DNA of 51,473 nt, taken from positions 1 through 51,473 of the forward strand of contig NZ_KV822210.1 of assembly GCF_001815865.1 (NCBI RefSeq), in the 5' to 3' direction. Numbering within the stretch: position 1 is the stretch's first letter; each line of letters starts with the position of its first letter. The stretch comes from Abiotrophia sp. HMSC24B09. GTDB lineage: Bacteria > Bacillota > Bacilli > Lactobacillales > Aerococcaceae. A model generated the notes under the pieces. It ran no database searches. It saw nothing but the letters and a program-made list of their open reading frames with translations, and had not been told where the DNA came from. Positions 43,834-51,281 of the stretch are shown here, one piece after another. Both the position numbers and the translations under genes were made by a program.

Positions 43834-45465
43834 TTATTTACCTTGGTACAAGTCATTAACGCGTTGTTGCACGTCTTTGTTTTCCAAGTATTCTTCATAA
43901 GTGGTGTCAATGCGGTCGAAGGCCCCGTTAGGCGTCAACTCGATGACCCGGTTACAGGTGGTGTTGAGGACCTCGTAGTCGTGGGAAGCCATGAGGATGG
44001 CGCCCTTGAACTTAATTAGGCCGTCGTTAAGTGCGGTAATAGATTCCAAGTCCAAGTGGTTGGTTGGTTGGTCCAATACCAAGACGTTAGCCTTGGACAG
44101 CATCATCTTAGACAGCATGCAGCGAACCTTTTCGCCCCCGGATAGGACATTGACTTCCTTCATCACGTCTTCACCAGAGAAGAGCATACGACCCAAGAAG
44201 CTACGCAAGAAGGTGTTGTCGCTCTCTTCCTTGCTAGCGTATTGACGGAGCCAGTCCACAATGGTTAAGTGCACGCCGTCAAATTCGTCGCCAGAGTTCT
44301 TAGGCAGGTAGGTTTGACTGGTGGTCACGCCCCACTCGAAGCTACCGCTGTCTGCTTCCATCTTGCCCATGATAATGTCGAAGAAGGCAGAGAGGGCGAT
44401 GTCGTTACGGCTGAGGAAGGCTACTTTGTCATCGCGACGGAGGGTGAAGGTAATGTTGTCTAAGACCTTCTCGCCATCGATGGTTTTACTGAGGCCTTCT
44501 ACCCGTAGTAAGTCATTGCCGATTTCGCGTTCTGGCGTGAAGCCTACGAATGGGTAACGACGGGAGGATGGTTGAATGTCATCCAGGGTAATCTTATCCA
44601 GCATCTTCTTACGGGAAGTTGCTTGTTTGGATTTAGAAGCGTTAGCTGAGAAGCGGGCGATGAAGGCTTGGAGTTCCTTAATCTTCTCTTCCTTCTTAGC
44701 GTTTTGGTCAGCGGCCATCTTAGCAGCCAATTGGCTGGATTGGAGCCAGAAGTCGTAGTTACCGACATAGAGCTTGATTTTCCCGAAGTCCACATCGGCC
44801 ATGTGGGTGCAGACCGTGTTCAAGAAGTGACGGTCGTGGGAAACCACGATGACGGTGTTAGGGAAGTTCAAGATGAAGTCGCTCAGCCACTCAATAGCGG
44901 CTGCGTCCAGACCGTTAGTCGGCTCGTCTAAGAGCAAGTTGTCTGGCTTGCCAAAGAGGGCTTGGGCTAAGAGCACCTTAATCTTGTCGGCTTCAATCAG
45001 CTCACGCATGTAGCTGTAGTGAAGATCCTTGCCAAGACCTAAGCCTTGCAGCATGTTGCTAGCTTCGGCTTCGGCTTCCCAACCGCCCATTTCAGCAAAG
45101 GCAGCTTCGAGTTCGCCGGCGCGGACACCGTCTTCGTCGCTGAAGTCTTCCTTAGCGTAAATGGCGTCTTTTTCTTTCATAATGTCATAGAGTTCCTTGT
45201 GGCCCATCATCACGGTTTCGATAACAGTGAAGTCTTCGAAACCATAGTGGTTCTGGCTGAGGACTGCCAGGCGCTCATGGGGATCCATGGAGACATTCCC
45301 GGTAGTTGGCGCGATATCGCCGGCCAAGATTTTCAGGAAGGTAGATTTACCTGCCCCGTTGGCCCCAATAACCCCGTAGCAGTTGCCAGGGGTGAAGGTA
45401 ATATTCACATCGTCGAATAATTTACGATCTGAAAAGAGTAAGCTCACGTTTGAAACGTTGATCAT
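43834..45465 (-). CDS. ABC-F family ATPase (YkpA/YbiT-like)
   Basis: 543 residues, two ATPase domains without membrane segments, the ABC-F architecture. ABC-F proteins bind the ribosomal E site and act as translation factors or antibiotic-protection proteins. Domain 1 is intact: G-A-N-G-A-G-K-S-T, L-L-L-D-E-P-T-N-G-L-D, V-S-H-D-R. Domain 2 is unusual: its P-loop position reads F-L-S-R-N-D-I-A-L-S-A-F with no G-x-x-G-x-G-K, and Walker B reads V-L-D-Q-P-T-N-H-L-D, Gln in place of the catalytic Glu; its L-S-G-G-E-K signature is present. A degenerate second site may be a trait of this subfamily. AAGGAGG precedes the ATG. No resistance role can be claimed. Confidence 0.92.
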   Translation of the reverse strand: MINVSNVSLLFSDRKLFDDVNITFTPGNCYGVIGANGAGKSTFLKILAGDIAPTTGNVSMDPHERLAVLSQNHYGFEDFTVIETVMMGHKELYDIMKEKDAIYAKEDFSDEDGVRAGELEAAFAEMGGWEAEAEASNMLQGLGLGKDLHYSYMRELIEADKIKVLLAQALFGKPDNLLLDEPTNGLDAAAIEWLSDFILNFPNTVIVVSHDRHFLNTVCTHMADVDFGKIKLYVGNYDFWLQSSQLAAKMAADQNAKKEEKIKELQAFIARFSANASKSKQATSRKKMLDKITLDDIQPSSRRYPFVGFTPEREIGNDLLRVEGLSKTIDGEKVLDNITFTLRRDDKVAFLSRNDIALSAFFDIIMGKMEADSGSFEWGVTTSQTYLPKNSGDEFDGVHLTIVDWLRQYASKEESDNTFLRSFLGRMLFSGEDVMKEVNVLSGGEKVRCMLSKMMLSKANVLVLDQPTNHLDLESITALNDGLIKFKGAILMASHDYEVLNTTCNRVIELTPNGAFDRIDTTYEEYLENKDVQQRVNDLYQGK

Positions 45466-45494
45466 TTAAGTGTTTCCTCCTTGGTTCATGTTGG

Positions 45495-45531
45495 GTCAAG
45501 TCAGCTTGACGCATACCCTACTATCATACCA
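45495..45531 (-). promoter_or_regulatory. ABC-F promoter (extended -10) and leader inverted repeat
   Basis: Minus strand TGGTATGAT (45531-45523), with no clear -35. The leader contains GTCAAG-CTGA-CTTGAC (45495-45510), a small hairpin between the start point and the ribosome site. Confidence 0.45.
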
Positions 45532-45553
45532 TATTTTAGCGGACTTGGCTCAT

Positions 45554-46045
45554 TTATTTGGCAACTTGAGCCAGTTGACGTTGGACAGCGGCCGGTAGGT
45601 CAGCAGAAGCCGTCACAATCTCGCCTCTTAGCTTAATGAGGCCGGTCGTGTAGAGGTTGACATAGCTAAATTGAGACTCGGCGACGTCTTGTAAGGCCTT
45701 GAGTTTTTCAGGATGACTGCCCCCTTGTTGGCGGACATCGGTATAGAGGCCCACAACCGGGATGCCGGCTTGGTAGGCAATGCCGATTTCAGAGGCTACG
45801 CCTGGGTCGATAATCTGACCATCTAGGACGGCCACCAGGACGTCGCTCTTGAGGACGGCTTCCGTATCGTAGCGGGCAATCATTTGGGAATCGGCGTAGG
45901 CATTCTTGTCGTTAATGGCTTCTTGCTCCTGGGGTAGGAAGACGGTTAGGTCAGGAACTTGAGCACGTAGATTAGCAACCACTTGGGCGTTGAAGGCACG
46001 CTCCATTTCGGTGAAGAGGGGGCTGGCAAAGTATAGATGGGGCAT
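45554..46045 (-). CDS. Nucleoside 2-deoxyribosyltransferase
   Basis: 163 residues. It transfers 2-deoxyribose between nucleobases in nucleoside salvage, as in lactobacilli. Seen: the Y-F-A-S-P-L-F N-terminal motif, a central D-V-L-V-A-V-L-D-G strand and D-P-G-V-A-S-E-I-G with the expected catalytic glutamate. AAGGAGGAG precedes the ATG on the minus strand. It is transcribed away from queT and ends about 90 bases before the ABC-F start. A -10-like TATAAT (46081-46076) lies upstream. Confidence 0.9.
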   Translation of the reverse strand: MPHLYFASPLFTEMERAFNAQVVANLRAQVPDLTVFLPQEQEAINDKNAYADSQMIARYDTEAVLKSDVLVAVLDGQIIDPGVASEIGIAYQAGIPVVGLYTDVRQQGGSHPEKLKALQDVAESQFSYVNLYTTGLIKLRGEIVTASADLPAAVQRQLAQVAK

Positions 46046-46104
46046 AATGACTCCTCCTTGGGCATTGATACCTACATTATAACGGAGATTGTGTCAATTA
46101 GCTA

Positions 46105-46132
46105 TTGCAAAATCACCAGAAAATGGTAGACT
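46105..46132 (+). promoter_or_regulatory. queT promoter
   Basis: TTGCAA (46105-46110), 16 bases, TAGACT (46127-46132). The riboswitch begins about 30 bases downstream. Confidence 0.55.
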
Positions 46133-46164
46133 AGATAAGGTCGCTGTCATGATGGGACAGCCCC

Positions 46165-46230
46165 CTGCGACACTTAGCATCCTTTGGTCGCAGTAAGTAC
46201 TAGTCGGCCTGAGCCGGACTACAAAGGAGG
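46165..46230 (+). promoter_or_regulatory. preQ1-II riboswitch (COG4708-type) controlling queT
   Basis: Stem CTGCGAC (46165-46171) / GTCGCAG (46187-46193) encloses the conserved CTTAGC and CCTTT; after it comes a hairpin AGTC.GGC / GCC.GACT (46202-46220), then ACAAAGGAGG. CCTTT (46181-46185) can pair with AAAGG (46223-46227), the pseudoknot that hides the Shine-Dalgarno sequence when preQ1 is bound. This agrees with the published preQ1-II layout and its association with QueT genes. Not verified with a covariance model. Confidence 0.85.
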
Positions 46231-46237
46231 AACTTAT

Positions 46238-46795
46238 ATGAATAACCATCTTAAACCTAGTTGGCTAAGTTGGCCCAACTGGAAGGACAGTCGTGAGCTG
46301 ACCCGCGCAGGCTTAGTTGCCGGCCTCTATATCGTTTTGACTTTCCTGACCCTGCCATATTCTTTTGGCCCGGTTCAGTTCCGCTTGGCAGAGACGCTTA
46401 ACTTCACCAGTCTCTATAACAAGCGCTATGTTTACGCCGTGACCTTAGGGGTCTTCATCGTCAATGCCTATCAATATGGACCGGTTGACATGGTCGTAGG
46501 GACCTTGCAGACCTTACTCTTCCTCTGGCTAGCACGCTGGATTGGGGACTTGGCTGTCGCAGCCCTTGCCAAAGGGACATCCGCTAAGACACAAACTATT
46601 GTACGTTACGCTGTCTTGACCCTGGTCTTCTCCTTATCCATGTTTGTCATTGCCTTAGAGCTACTAGTTTTAGGCGCAGCAGAAGCTGGCTTCTGGGCAA
46701 CCTATCTGTCACTCTTCATCAGTGAATTTGTTATGTTGACACTAGGCTCTGTTATCATGTACTATGTCAGCCAACGTGTAGACCTTGAACGCTAA
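46238..46795 (+). CDS. queT: QueT: queuosine-precursor ECF transporter S-component
   Basis: 185 residues from the ATG at 46238, which the riboswitch-embedded AAAGGAGG precedes by seven bases; longer in-frame starts would lie inside the riboswitch. About six hydrophobic helices. R-A-G-L-V-A-G-L-Y-I-V-L-T, Q-F-R-L-A-E and the N-A-Y-Q-Y-G-P-V-D-M-V-x-G segment match the COG4708/QueT family. It is expected to bind preQ1 or queuine in the membrane and use the shared EcfA1-A2-T module encoded at 24.5-27.0 kb. Single-gene transcript with its own terminator. Confidence 0.9.
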   Translation: MNNHLKPSWLSWPNWKDSRELTRAGLVAGLYIVLTFLTLPYSFGPVQFRLAETLNFTSLYNKRYVYAVTLGVFIVNAYQYGPVDMVVGTLQTLLFLWLARWIGDLAVAALAKGTSAKTQTIVRYAVLTLVFSLSMFVIALELLVLGAAEAGFWATYLSLFISEFVMLTLGSVIMYYVSQRVDLER

Positions 46796-46803
46796 TTAAT
46801 TTT

Positions 46804-46831
46804 AAGACGAGGACTTGTCCTCGTCTTTTTT
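46804..46831 (+). terminator. queT terminator
   Basis: AAGACGAGGAC / GTCCTCGTCTT perfect 11-bp stem with TT loop, then TTTTTT. Confidence 0.9.
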
Positions 46832-46853
46832 GTGTAAATAGTGCTCTTTTGGA

Positions 46854-46907
46854 CACGTAATTTGGCAGCCCTGCCCCCTATTTATCTATGTAATAGATAA
46901 ATAGGGG
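46854..46907 (-). repeat. Dispersed two-hairpin element, copy 2 (inverted)
   Basis: Read on the minus strand: CCCCTATTTATCTAT-TAC-ATAGATAAATAGGGG, then a 12-base GGCAG-GG-CTGCC hairpin, then AAATTACGTG. The small hairpin differs in sequence from copy 1 but both copies pair. Confidence 0.75.
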
Positions 46908-46968
46908 AGTGGCAACAAGGCTAAGAGGCTAGCACCCGAAAGCTACTAAAACAGAGCCTAAGCCGCGA

Positions 46969-47248
46969 GCTAGTGGTCCACTCCGCCAAGTGGACCACTA
47001 GCTGGCTTGGTAAGTGCCCAAAAACGACTAAAATGGCGCAAAAGTCGCGAGCCAGTGGCCCACTCCGCCGAGTGGACCACTAGCTGGCATGGCAAGTGCC
47101 CAAAAGCGACTAAAAGAGCGCAAAAGTCGTGAGCCAGTGGCCCACTCCGTCGAGTGGACCACTAGCTGGCTAGGTAAGTGCCCAAAAACGGCTAAAAGGG
47201 CGCAAAAGTCGTGAGCCAGTGGCCCACTCGGTCGAGTGGACCACTAGC
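46969..47248. repeat. 82-bp tandem repeat array A (four units)
   Basis: Units start at 46969, 47051, 47133 and 47215, exactly 82 bases apart. Each has GCYAGTGGNCCACT, six bases, AGTGGACCACTAGC, then a 48-base interval that itself has a CGRCT / AGTCG hairpin. A degenerate half-unit precedes the first. Within the 46832-47305 gap, only this array and the two-hairpin element at 46854 were seen; no gene. Confidence 0.92.
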
Positions 47249-47305
47249 TCCTCCGGCCTCCGCACCCCCTACCTAGCCACCTCACTTAATATCAGCCCCA
47301 AAATA

Positions 47306-47314
47306 TGTTACAAT
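47306..47314 (+). promoter_or_regulatory. Promoter of the flavodoxin-fold oxidoreductase
   Basis: Extended -10 TGTTACAAT; TACAAT at 47309-47314 with a weak TTAATA at -35 (47286-47291). Confidence 0.45.
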
Positions 47315-47354
47315 ATGGAAAACCCTACCAAACTCAGAGAAAGGACGTGCTAAG

Positions 47355-47930
47355 ATGACCATGCAAACGACCATTGTTTACGCCCACCCCTATGAGGGCA
47401 GTCTCAACCATGCTATTTTGGAGCGCCTAGTCGCCACCCTAGAAGCCAAGGGCCACCCGGTGACCGTACTCGACCTCTATGCTGACCAGTTCAATCCGGT
47501 TCTGTCGGCCGCGGACTTAGCCGTCTACGGGGAAGGCAAAACGACCGATCCCCAGGTAGAGCGCTATGTCCAAATTTTGGACCAGACAGAGCAAATTATC
47601 TTCATCTATCCTATTTGGTGGTATGACATGCCCGCCATTATGCGGGGCTTCCTGGATAAGGTGCTGCTACCTAAGTCGGCTTTCGAGACCGAAAATCAAC
47701 GCCTCCTAGCCAGCCGCCAGGTGCGTAAGACCTACATTTTCACGACTTCAGCCGCTTCTACAGAAGACCTGGAGCAGGTCTTTGGCGACCCCATTCGGGG
47801 CACGACCATGGCCGGCACCTTCAAGGATGTGGGCTTCCTCAACCCTATTTGGTACAACCTGGGCGGCATCGGCCATATCAGCCAGGAGGAGATTGACGTC
47901 TATCTGGCAACCTTGTCCAGTCGCGTTTAA
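47355..47930 (+). CDS. NAD(P)H-dependent quinone oxidoreductase, flavodoxin-like fold
   Basis: 191 residues. Flavodoxin_2/MdaB-KefF group: V-Y-A-H-P-Y-E-G-S-L-N-H-A at the FMN phosphate loop, and I-Y-P-I-W-W-Y-D-M-P-A-I-M-R-G-F-L-D-K-V-L, the diagnostic central motif. It should use FMN or FAD to reduce quinones by two electrons, a detoxification role in the cytosol; the substrate is unproven. AAAGGACG precedes the ATG at 47355. Single-gene unit between array A and coaBC, followed by a terminator. Confidence 0.88.
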   Translation: MTMQTTIVYAHPYEGSLNHAILERLVATLEAKGHPVTVLDLYADQFNPVLSAADLAVYGEGKTTDPQVERYVQILDQTEQIIFIYPIWWYDMPAIMRGFLDKVLLPKSAFETENQRLLASRQVRKTYIFTTSAASTEDLEQVFGDPIRGTTMAGTFKDVGFLNPIWYNLGGIGHISQEEIDVYLATLSSRV

Positions 47931-47934
47931 GAAG

Positions 47935-47959
47935 GAGAGGTCTGGCCCTCTCTTTTTTT
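47935..47959 (+). terminator. Terminator of the oxidoreductase gene
   Basis: GAGAGG / CCTCTC stem with a six-base loop and seven T. Confidence 0.85.
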
Positions 47960-47968
47960 GCTGGAATG

Positions 47969-47977
47969 TGCTAAAAT
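47969..47977 (+). promoter_or_regulatory. Possible coaBC promoter
   Basis: Extended -10 TGCTAAAAT with no clear -35; it lies between the terminator and GGAGGTGG of coaBC. Confidence 0.35.
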
Positions 47978-48007
47978 AAGAAGGAAAATGATTGGAGGTG
48001 GCTCCGC

Positions 48008-49225
48008 GTGTTAGAAAATGTAAAAATCGGTGTCTTTGTCATGGGGGGCATCGCGGCCTATAAGGCACCAGAACTGGTACGCCAGCTAATCAAAAAGGGT
48101 GCCCAAGTTCAGGTGGCCATGACCCAGTCGGCCCAGGAATTTGTGACGCCACTGACCTTGCAGGTCCTGACCAAACGCCAGGTCCTCACCCATACTTTTG
48201 ACGAGCGGGAGCCAAGCCAAGTCCAACATGTGGCCATGGCTGACTGGTGCGACCTAGCCCTGGTGGTGCCAGCCACAGCCAATGGCCTGGCCAAGATGGC
48301 GCACGGCTTGGCAGATGATGTGGTGATCACTACCCTCTTGGCAGTGACGGCCCCCGTTCTGGTGGTGCCGGCCATGAATGTCCATATGTACGAGAACCCC
48401 GCGACCCAGCGCAACCTAGCCCAACTGCGAGCAGATGGTCTGACCATTATGGAGCCTGACACAGGTTTCTTAGCGGAAGGCTATGAAGGCAAAGGCCGCC
48501 TGCCTGAACTCCATCGCATTGTGGCCCAAGTCGAGCGCCTCTATGCCCGGACCCATTTGCCTCAAAGTTTAGCCGGCAAGCAGGTCATTGTCTCGGCCGG
48601 GGGCACTCGCGAGCGCATTGACCCAGTCCGTTACATCAGCAACGATTCGTCTGGCAAAATGGGCTATGCCATGGCCCAGGCGGCTGACTGGTTAGGGGCG
48701 ACTGTCACCCTGGTCTCCACCACCCAAAGCCTCCTGCCACCAGAAGGCGTCCAAGTCCATGAGGTGGCGTCAGCCCAAGAGTTGGCTCAGGCCATGACCG
48801 CTCACTATGACCAAATGGACTATGTCGTCATGGCTGCAGCCGTCAGCGACTATCGGGTCAAGCAGCCCCATGATCAGAAGATTAAGAAAGTGGCCGGTCA
48901 GACGGACTGGCAACTAGACCTAGTCCAAAACCCAGATATTTTGGCCCAACTAGGCCAGACCAAGCGCCAACAAGTCCTGATCGGCTTTGCGGCGGAAACC
49001 CAGAATTTGCTAGAACATGCCCGAGCTAAGTTAAGCAAGAAAGGGGCCGACTGGCTCATCGCCAATGATGTGTCCAACCCGGCTATCGGCTTCAACTCTG
49101 ACAAGAACCAGGTCTATGTCCTGGGGGCTCAGGGTCAGGAAGTTCTCCTGCCCCAACAGTCCAAGACCAGCCTAGCCTTGGCAGCCTGGCAAGTGATTCT
49201 AGCTGAAGGAGAAGAGACACTATGA
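48008..49225 (+). CDS. coaBC: Bifunctional phosphopantothenoylcysteine decarboxylase / phosphopantothenate-cysteine ligase
   Basis: 405 residues, GTG start behind GGAGGTGG. Two consecutive steps of coenzyme A synthesis. The N-terminal CoaC flavoprotein (to about residue 180) has G-G-I-A-A-Y-K-A, the active-site histidine in Q-H-V-A-M-A-D, and P-A-M-N-V-H-M. The C-terminal CoaB part has S-A-G-G-T-R-E-R-I-D-P-V-R-Y-I, A-A-V-S-D-Y and K-I-K-K. Both halves look complete. Its stop overlaps the ecsA start (ATGA), so CoA synthesis is co-transcribed here with the Ecs transporter. Confidence 0.96.
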   Translation: MLENVKIGVFVMGGIAAYKAPELVRQLIKKGAQVQVAMTQSAQEFVTPLTLQVLTKRQVLTHTFDEREPSQVQHVAMADWCDLALVVPATANGLAKMAHGLADDVVITTLLAVTAPVLVVPAMNVHMYENPATQRNLAQLRADGLTIMEPDTGFLAEGYEGKGRLPELHRIVAQVERLYARTHLPQSLAGKQVIVSAGGTRERIDPVRYISNDSSGKMGYAMAQAADWLGATVTLVSTTQSLLPPEGVQVHEVASAQELAQAMTAHYDQMDYVVMAAAVSDYRVKQPHDQKIKKVAGQTDWQLDLVQNPDILAQLGQTKRQQVLIGFAAETQNLLEHARAKLSKKGADWLIANDVSNPAIGFNSDKNQVYVLGAQGQEVLLPQQSKTSLALAAWQVILAEGEETL

Positions 49226-49959
49226 CAATTCGTGTAGCCGGATTGGCCAGTGGTTACCGCCAGGTGCCGGTCATCCAAGACATTAACTTCCAGATTGAGT
49301 GGGGCCAAATTGTAGCCCTAATTGGGCTCAATGGGGCGGGTAAATCCACCCTGCTCAAGACCATCTTGGGTCTGCTCAAGCCCCAGGCTGGGACGGTTAC
49401 CCTGGATGGCCTCAGCCTGCAGGAAAACCACCAGGCCTTTGCCAGTCAGCTAGCCTATGTGCCTGAGACGCCCATTCTCTATGAAGCGCTGACCTTGCGC
49501 GAGCATCTGGAACTGACGGCCCTGGGCTATGGCCTGGACCCGACAGTCGTGATGGAGCGGGCTCAACCCCTACTCAAGCTCTTCCGTTTGGACAAGCAGT
49601 TGGATTGGTTCCCGACCCATTTTTCTAAGGGTATGAAGCAAAAGGTCATGATTGTCTGCGCCTTGGTCTCCGATGCCAAATTCCTGATTATTGACGAGCC
49701 TTTCTTGGGGTTAGACCCCTTGGCTATTCAACAATTCAAGGACATCCTCCAGGCCCGCGCTCAAGCCGGCTGCGCCATCCTCTTGACCACTCACGTATTG
49801 GGCTTGGTGGAAAATCTAGCCGACTCCTACCTTATGATGCAGGCGGGTCGCCTCTATGCTCAGGGTACCCTGGCGGACTTGCAAGAAGCCCTAGAAGCGC
49901 CCGGTGCTAGTCTGGATCAACTCTATATCCAAATGGCCAGCCGCGAGGTGACGGCATGA
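49222..49959 (+). CDS. ecsA: ABC transporter ATPase EcsA
   Basis: 245 residues. Walker A G-L-N-G-A-G-K-S-T, Walker B L-I-I-D-E-P-F-L-G-L-D and H-loop T-T-H are intact. The signature is F-S-K-G-M-K-Q-K rather than LSGGQ, a recognisable EcsA feature. In B. subtilis, Ecs mutants are defective in secretion, competence and intramembrane proteolysis by RasP; the transported substrate is uncertain. Translationally coupled to coaBC and ecsB by ATGA overlaps on both sides. Confidence 0.92.
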   Translation: MTIRVAGLASGYRQVPVIQDINFQIEWGQIVALIGLNGAGKSTLLKTILGLLKPQAGTVTLDGLSLQENHQAFASQLAYVPETPILYEALTLREHLELTALGYGLDPTVVMERAQPLLKLFRLDKQLDWFPTHFSKGMKQKVMIVCALVSDAKFLIIDEPFLGLDPLAIQQFKDILQARAQAGCAILLTTHVLGLVENLADSYLMMQAGRLYAQGTLADLQEALEAPGASLDQLYIQMASREVTA

Positions 49960-51212
49960 AGGATTTGAACAGTCTCTGGCAGGGGCGCTTGCGCGACTTT
50001 GCCAAGACCATGAGTCGCTACAGCCGGCTCATTCTCAACGACCACATGGCCCTCATTCTCTTAGTGGCCTTCGGTTTCTTCAGTATCTATTACCAACAAT
50101 TACTGGTCTCCCTGCAAAGTCAGCGGCCCCAAGGCTTGGCTCTCATGATGACGGCGGTCTGCTTGCTAGTCTGGTGGGCAGGCCTTGCTTGGGGCCGGCC
50201 CTTGCTCCTGACCTACGAGCCGGACAAGAGCTATCTCTTCGCCCGGGGTTATCAATGGCATGCTGTCTGGAAATGGGGCGTCTGGTTGGGTGCTCTGGCT
50301 CCCAGCCTAGTCTTGGCTGTCTTGACCTTGTTGTTGGCGCCCCTGATTAGTTTGGGCTTTGGTTGGTCCTTGGGTCAGGCCCTCTGTCTGATTGTCTATG
50401 TAGTGGCCGCCAAGTTCCTAGTGGCTTGGGCCGGCTATCTGAGCTTTTATAGCGGCTTGCTGCCAAAAGCTTTGTCTGCTTCTTTGTTAGCTCTGGCCTT
50501 GGCAGGACTGGGAGCGGGGAGCTTGTGGCTGCCGGCTAACCTGGCTTTGGGACTTTTAGCCTTACTGCTGATTCTAGGCGCTGCCTTTCTCTGCTGGACC
50601 TGCCGCAAACTAGACCAACATTGGATTGAGTTTGAAGCCTTAGTAGCCCAAGAGCAAGCCCGGCGCGCCAGCCTCTACCGTTGGTTGGCCCTCTTTGCAG
50701 AAGTGCCCCAACAGATTCCACCCATTAAGCGGCGAGCTTATCTGGATGGTGTCCTCAAGAGTCTGTCTGGCCGTTTGGGCAACCGCTACGCCTACCTCTA
50801 CCTGCGCCATCTAGTGCGCAATACCGCCTATTCAGGAATCTGGCTACGGGTGCTGATTTTCTTCAGCCTGGTCATCGTCAGCAGTCAACAAGTCTGGCTC
50901 TGGGCAGCAGCCGGTGCGCTGAGCACAGTCTTGACCCTAGTTCAGCTCATGCCCCTAGCCCTAGAGCCCCTGCGCCACCCGCTAGAGCGCCTCTATCCGG
51001 TTGGCCAGCAGTCTCTAGTGCCAGCCTTGCGCCCGGTACTGGCCATGATTCTAGCCTTACAGTTGCTAGTCTATAGCCTCTTGCTTGCTGTTCTAGCTCA
51101 GGGTAATTGGTCTCACTTAGGCCTCTGCCTCTTGATTTGGCTAGCCGTCGCAGCACTAGGCCTCCTAGTTTACCTACCATTTTGGATTGGCCGCCATAGC
51201 CGATTACATTAA
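49956..51212 (+). CDS. ecsB: ABC transporter permease EcsB
   Basis: 418 residues, mostly hydrophobic, with paired helices near residues 30-85, 100-185, 190-215 and 300-410. The N-terminal L-W-Q-G-R-L and the soluble stretch around residues 220-285 (cytoplasmic, ending P-P-I-K-R-R-A-Y-L) fit EcsB. It forms the membrane partner of EcsA. The start overlaps the ecsA stop; GAGGTG precedes it. The 3' end is followed by a terminator and then repeat array B. Confidence 0.9.
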   Translation: MKDLNSLWQGRLRDFAKTMSRYSRLILNDHMALILLVAFGFFSIYYQQLLVSLQSQRPQGLALMMTAVCLLVWWAGLAWGRPLLLTYEPDKSYLFARGYQWHAVWKWGVWLGALAPSLVLAVLTLLLAPLISLGFGWSLGQALCLIVYVVAAKFLVAWAGYLSFYSGLLPKALSASLLALALAGLGAGSLWLPANLALGLLALLLILGAAFLCWTCRKLDQHWIEFEALVAQEQARRASLYRWLALFAEVPQQIPPIKRRAYLDGVLKSLSGRLGNRYAYLYLRHLVRNTAYSGIWLRVLIFFSLVIVSSQQVWLWAAAGALSTVLTLVQLMPLALEPLRHPLERLYPVGQQSLVPALRPVLAMILALQLLVYSLLLAVLAQGNWSHLGLCLLIWLAVAALGLLVYLPFWIGRHSRLH

Positions 51213-51223
51213 TGAAGTTTAAC

Positions 51224-51258
51224 CCCTCTTTCAATAATCGATTGAAAGAGGGATTTTT
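51224..51258 (+). terminator. ecsB terminator
   Basis: CCCTCTTTCAAT / ATTGAAAGAGGG perfect 12-bp stem with five-base loop, then A and TTTTT. Confidence 0.9.
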
Positions 51259-51281
51259 GTATAGCACGAATTTTCCTATGA

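Noticed and set aside
44269..45420. Several plus-strand ORFs opposite the ABC-F gene
   Set aside because: They are antisense shadows of a well-conserved coding sequence and lack ribosome sites or family similarity.
46969..47248. CRISPR array
   Set aside because: The intervals between palindromes are near-identical copies, not unique spacers, the period is fixed by tandem duplication, and no cas gene is in the window.
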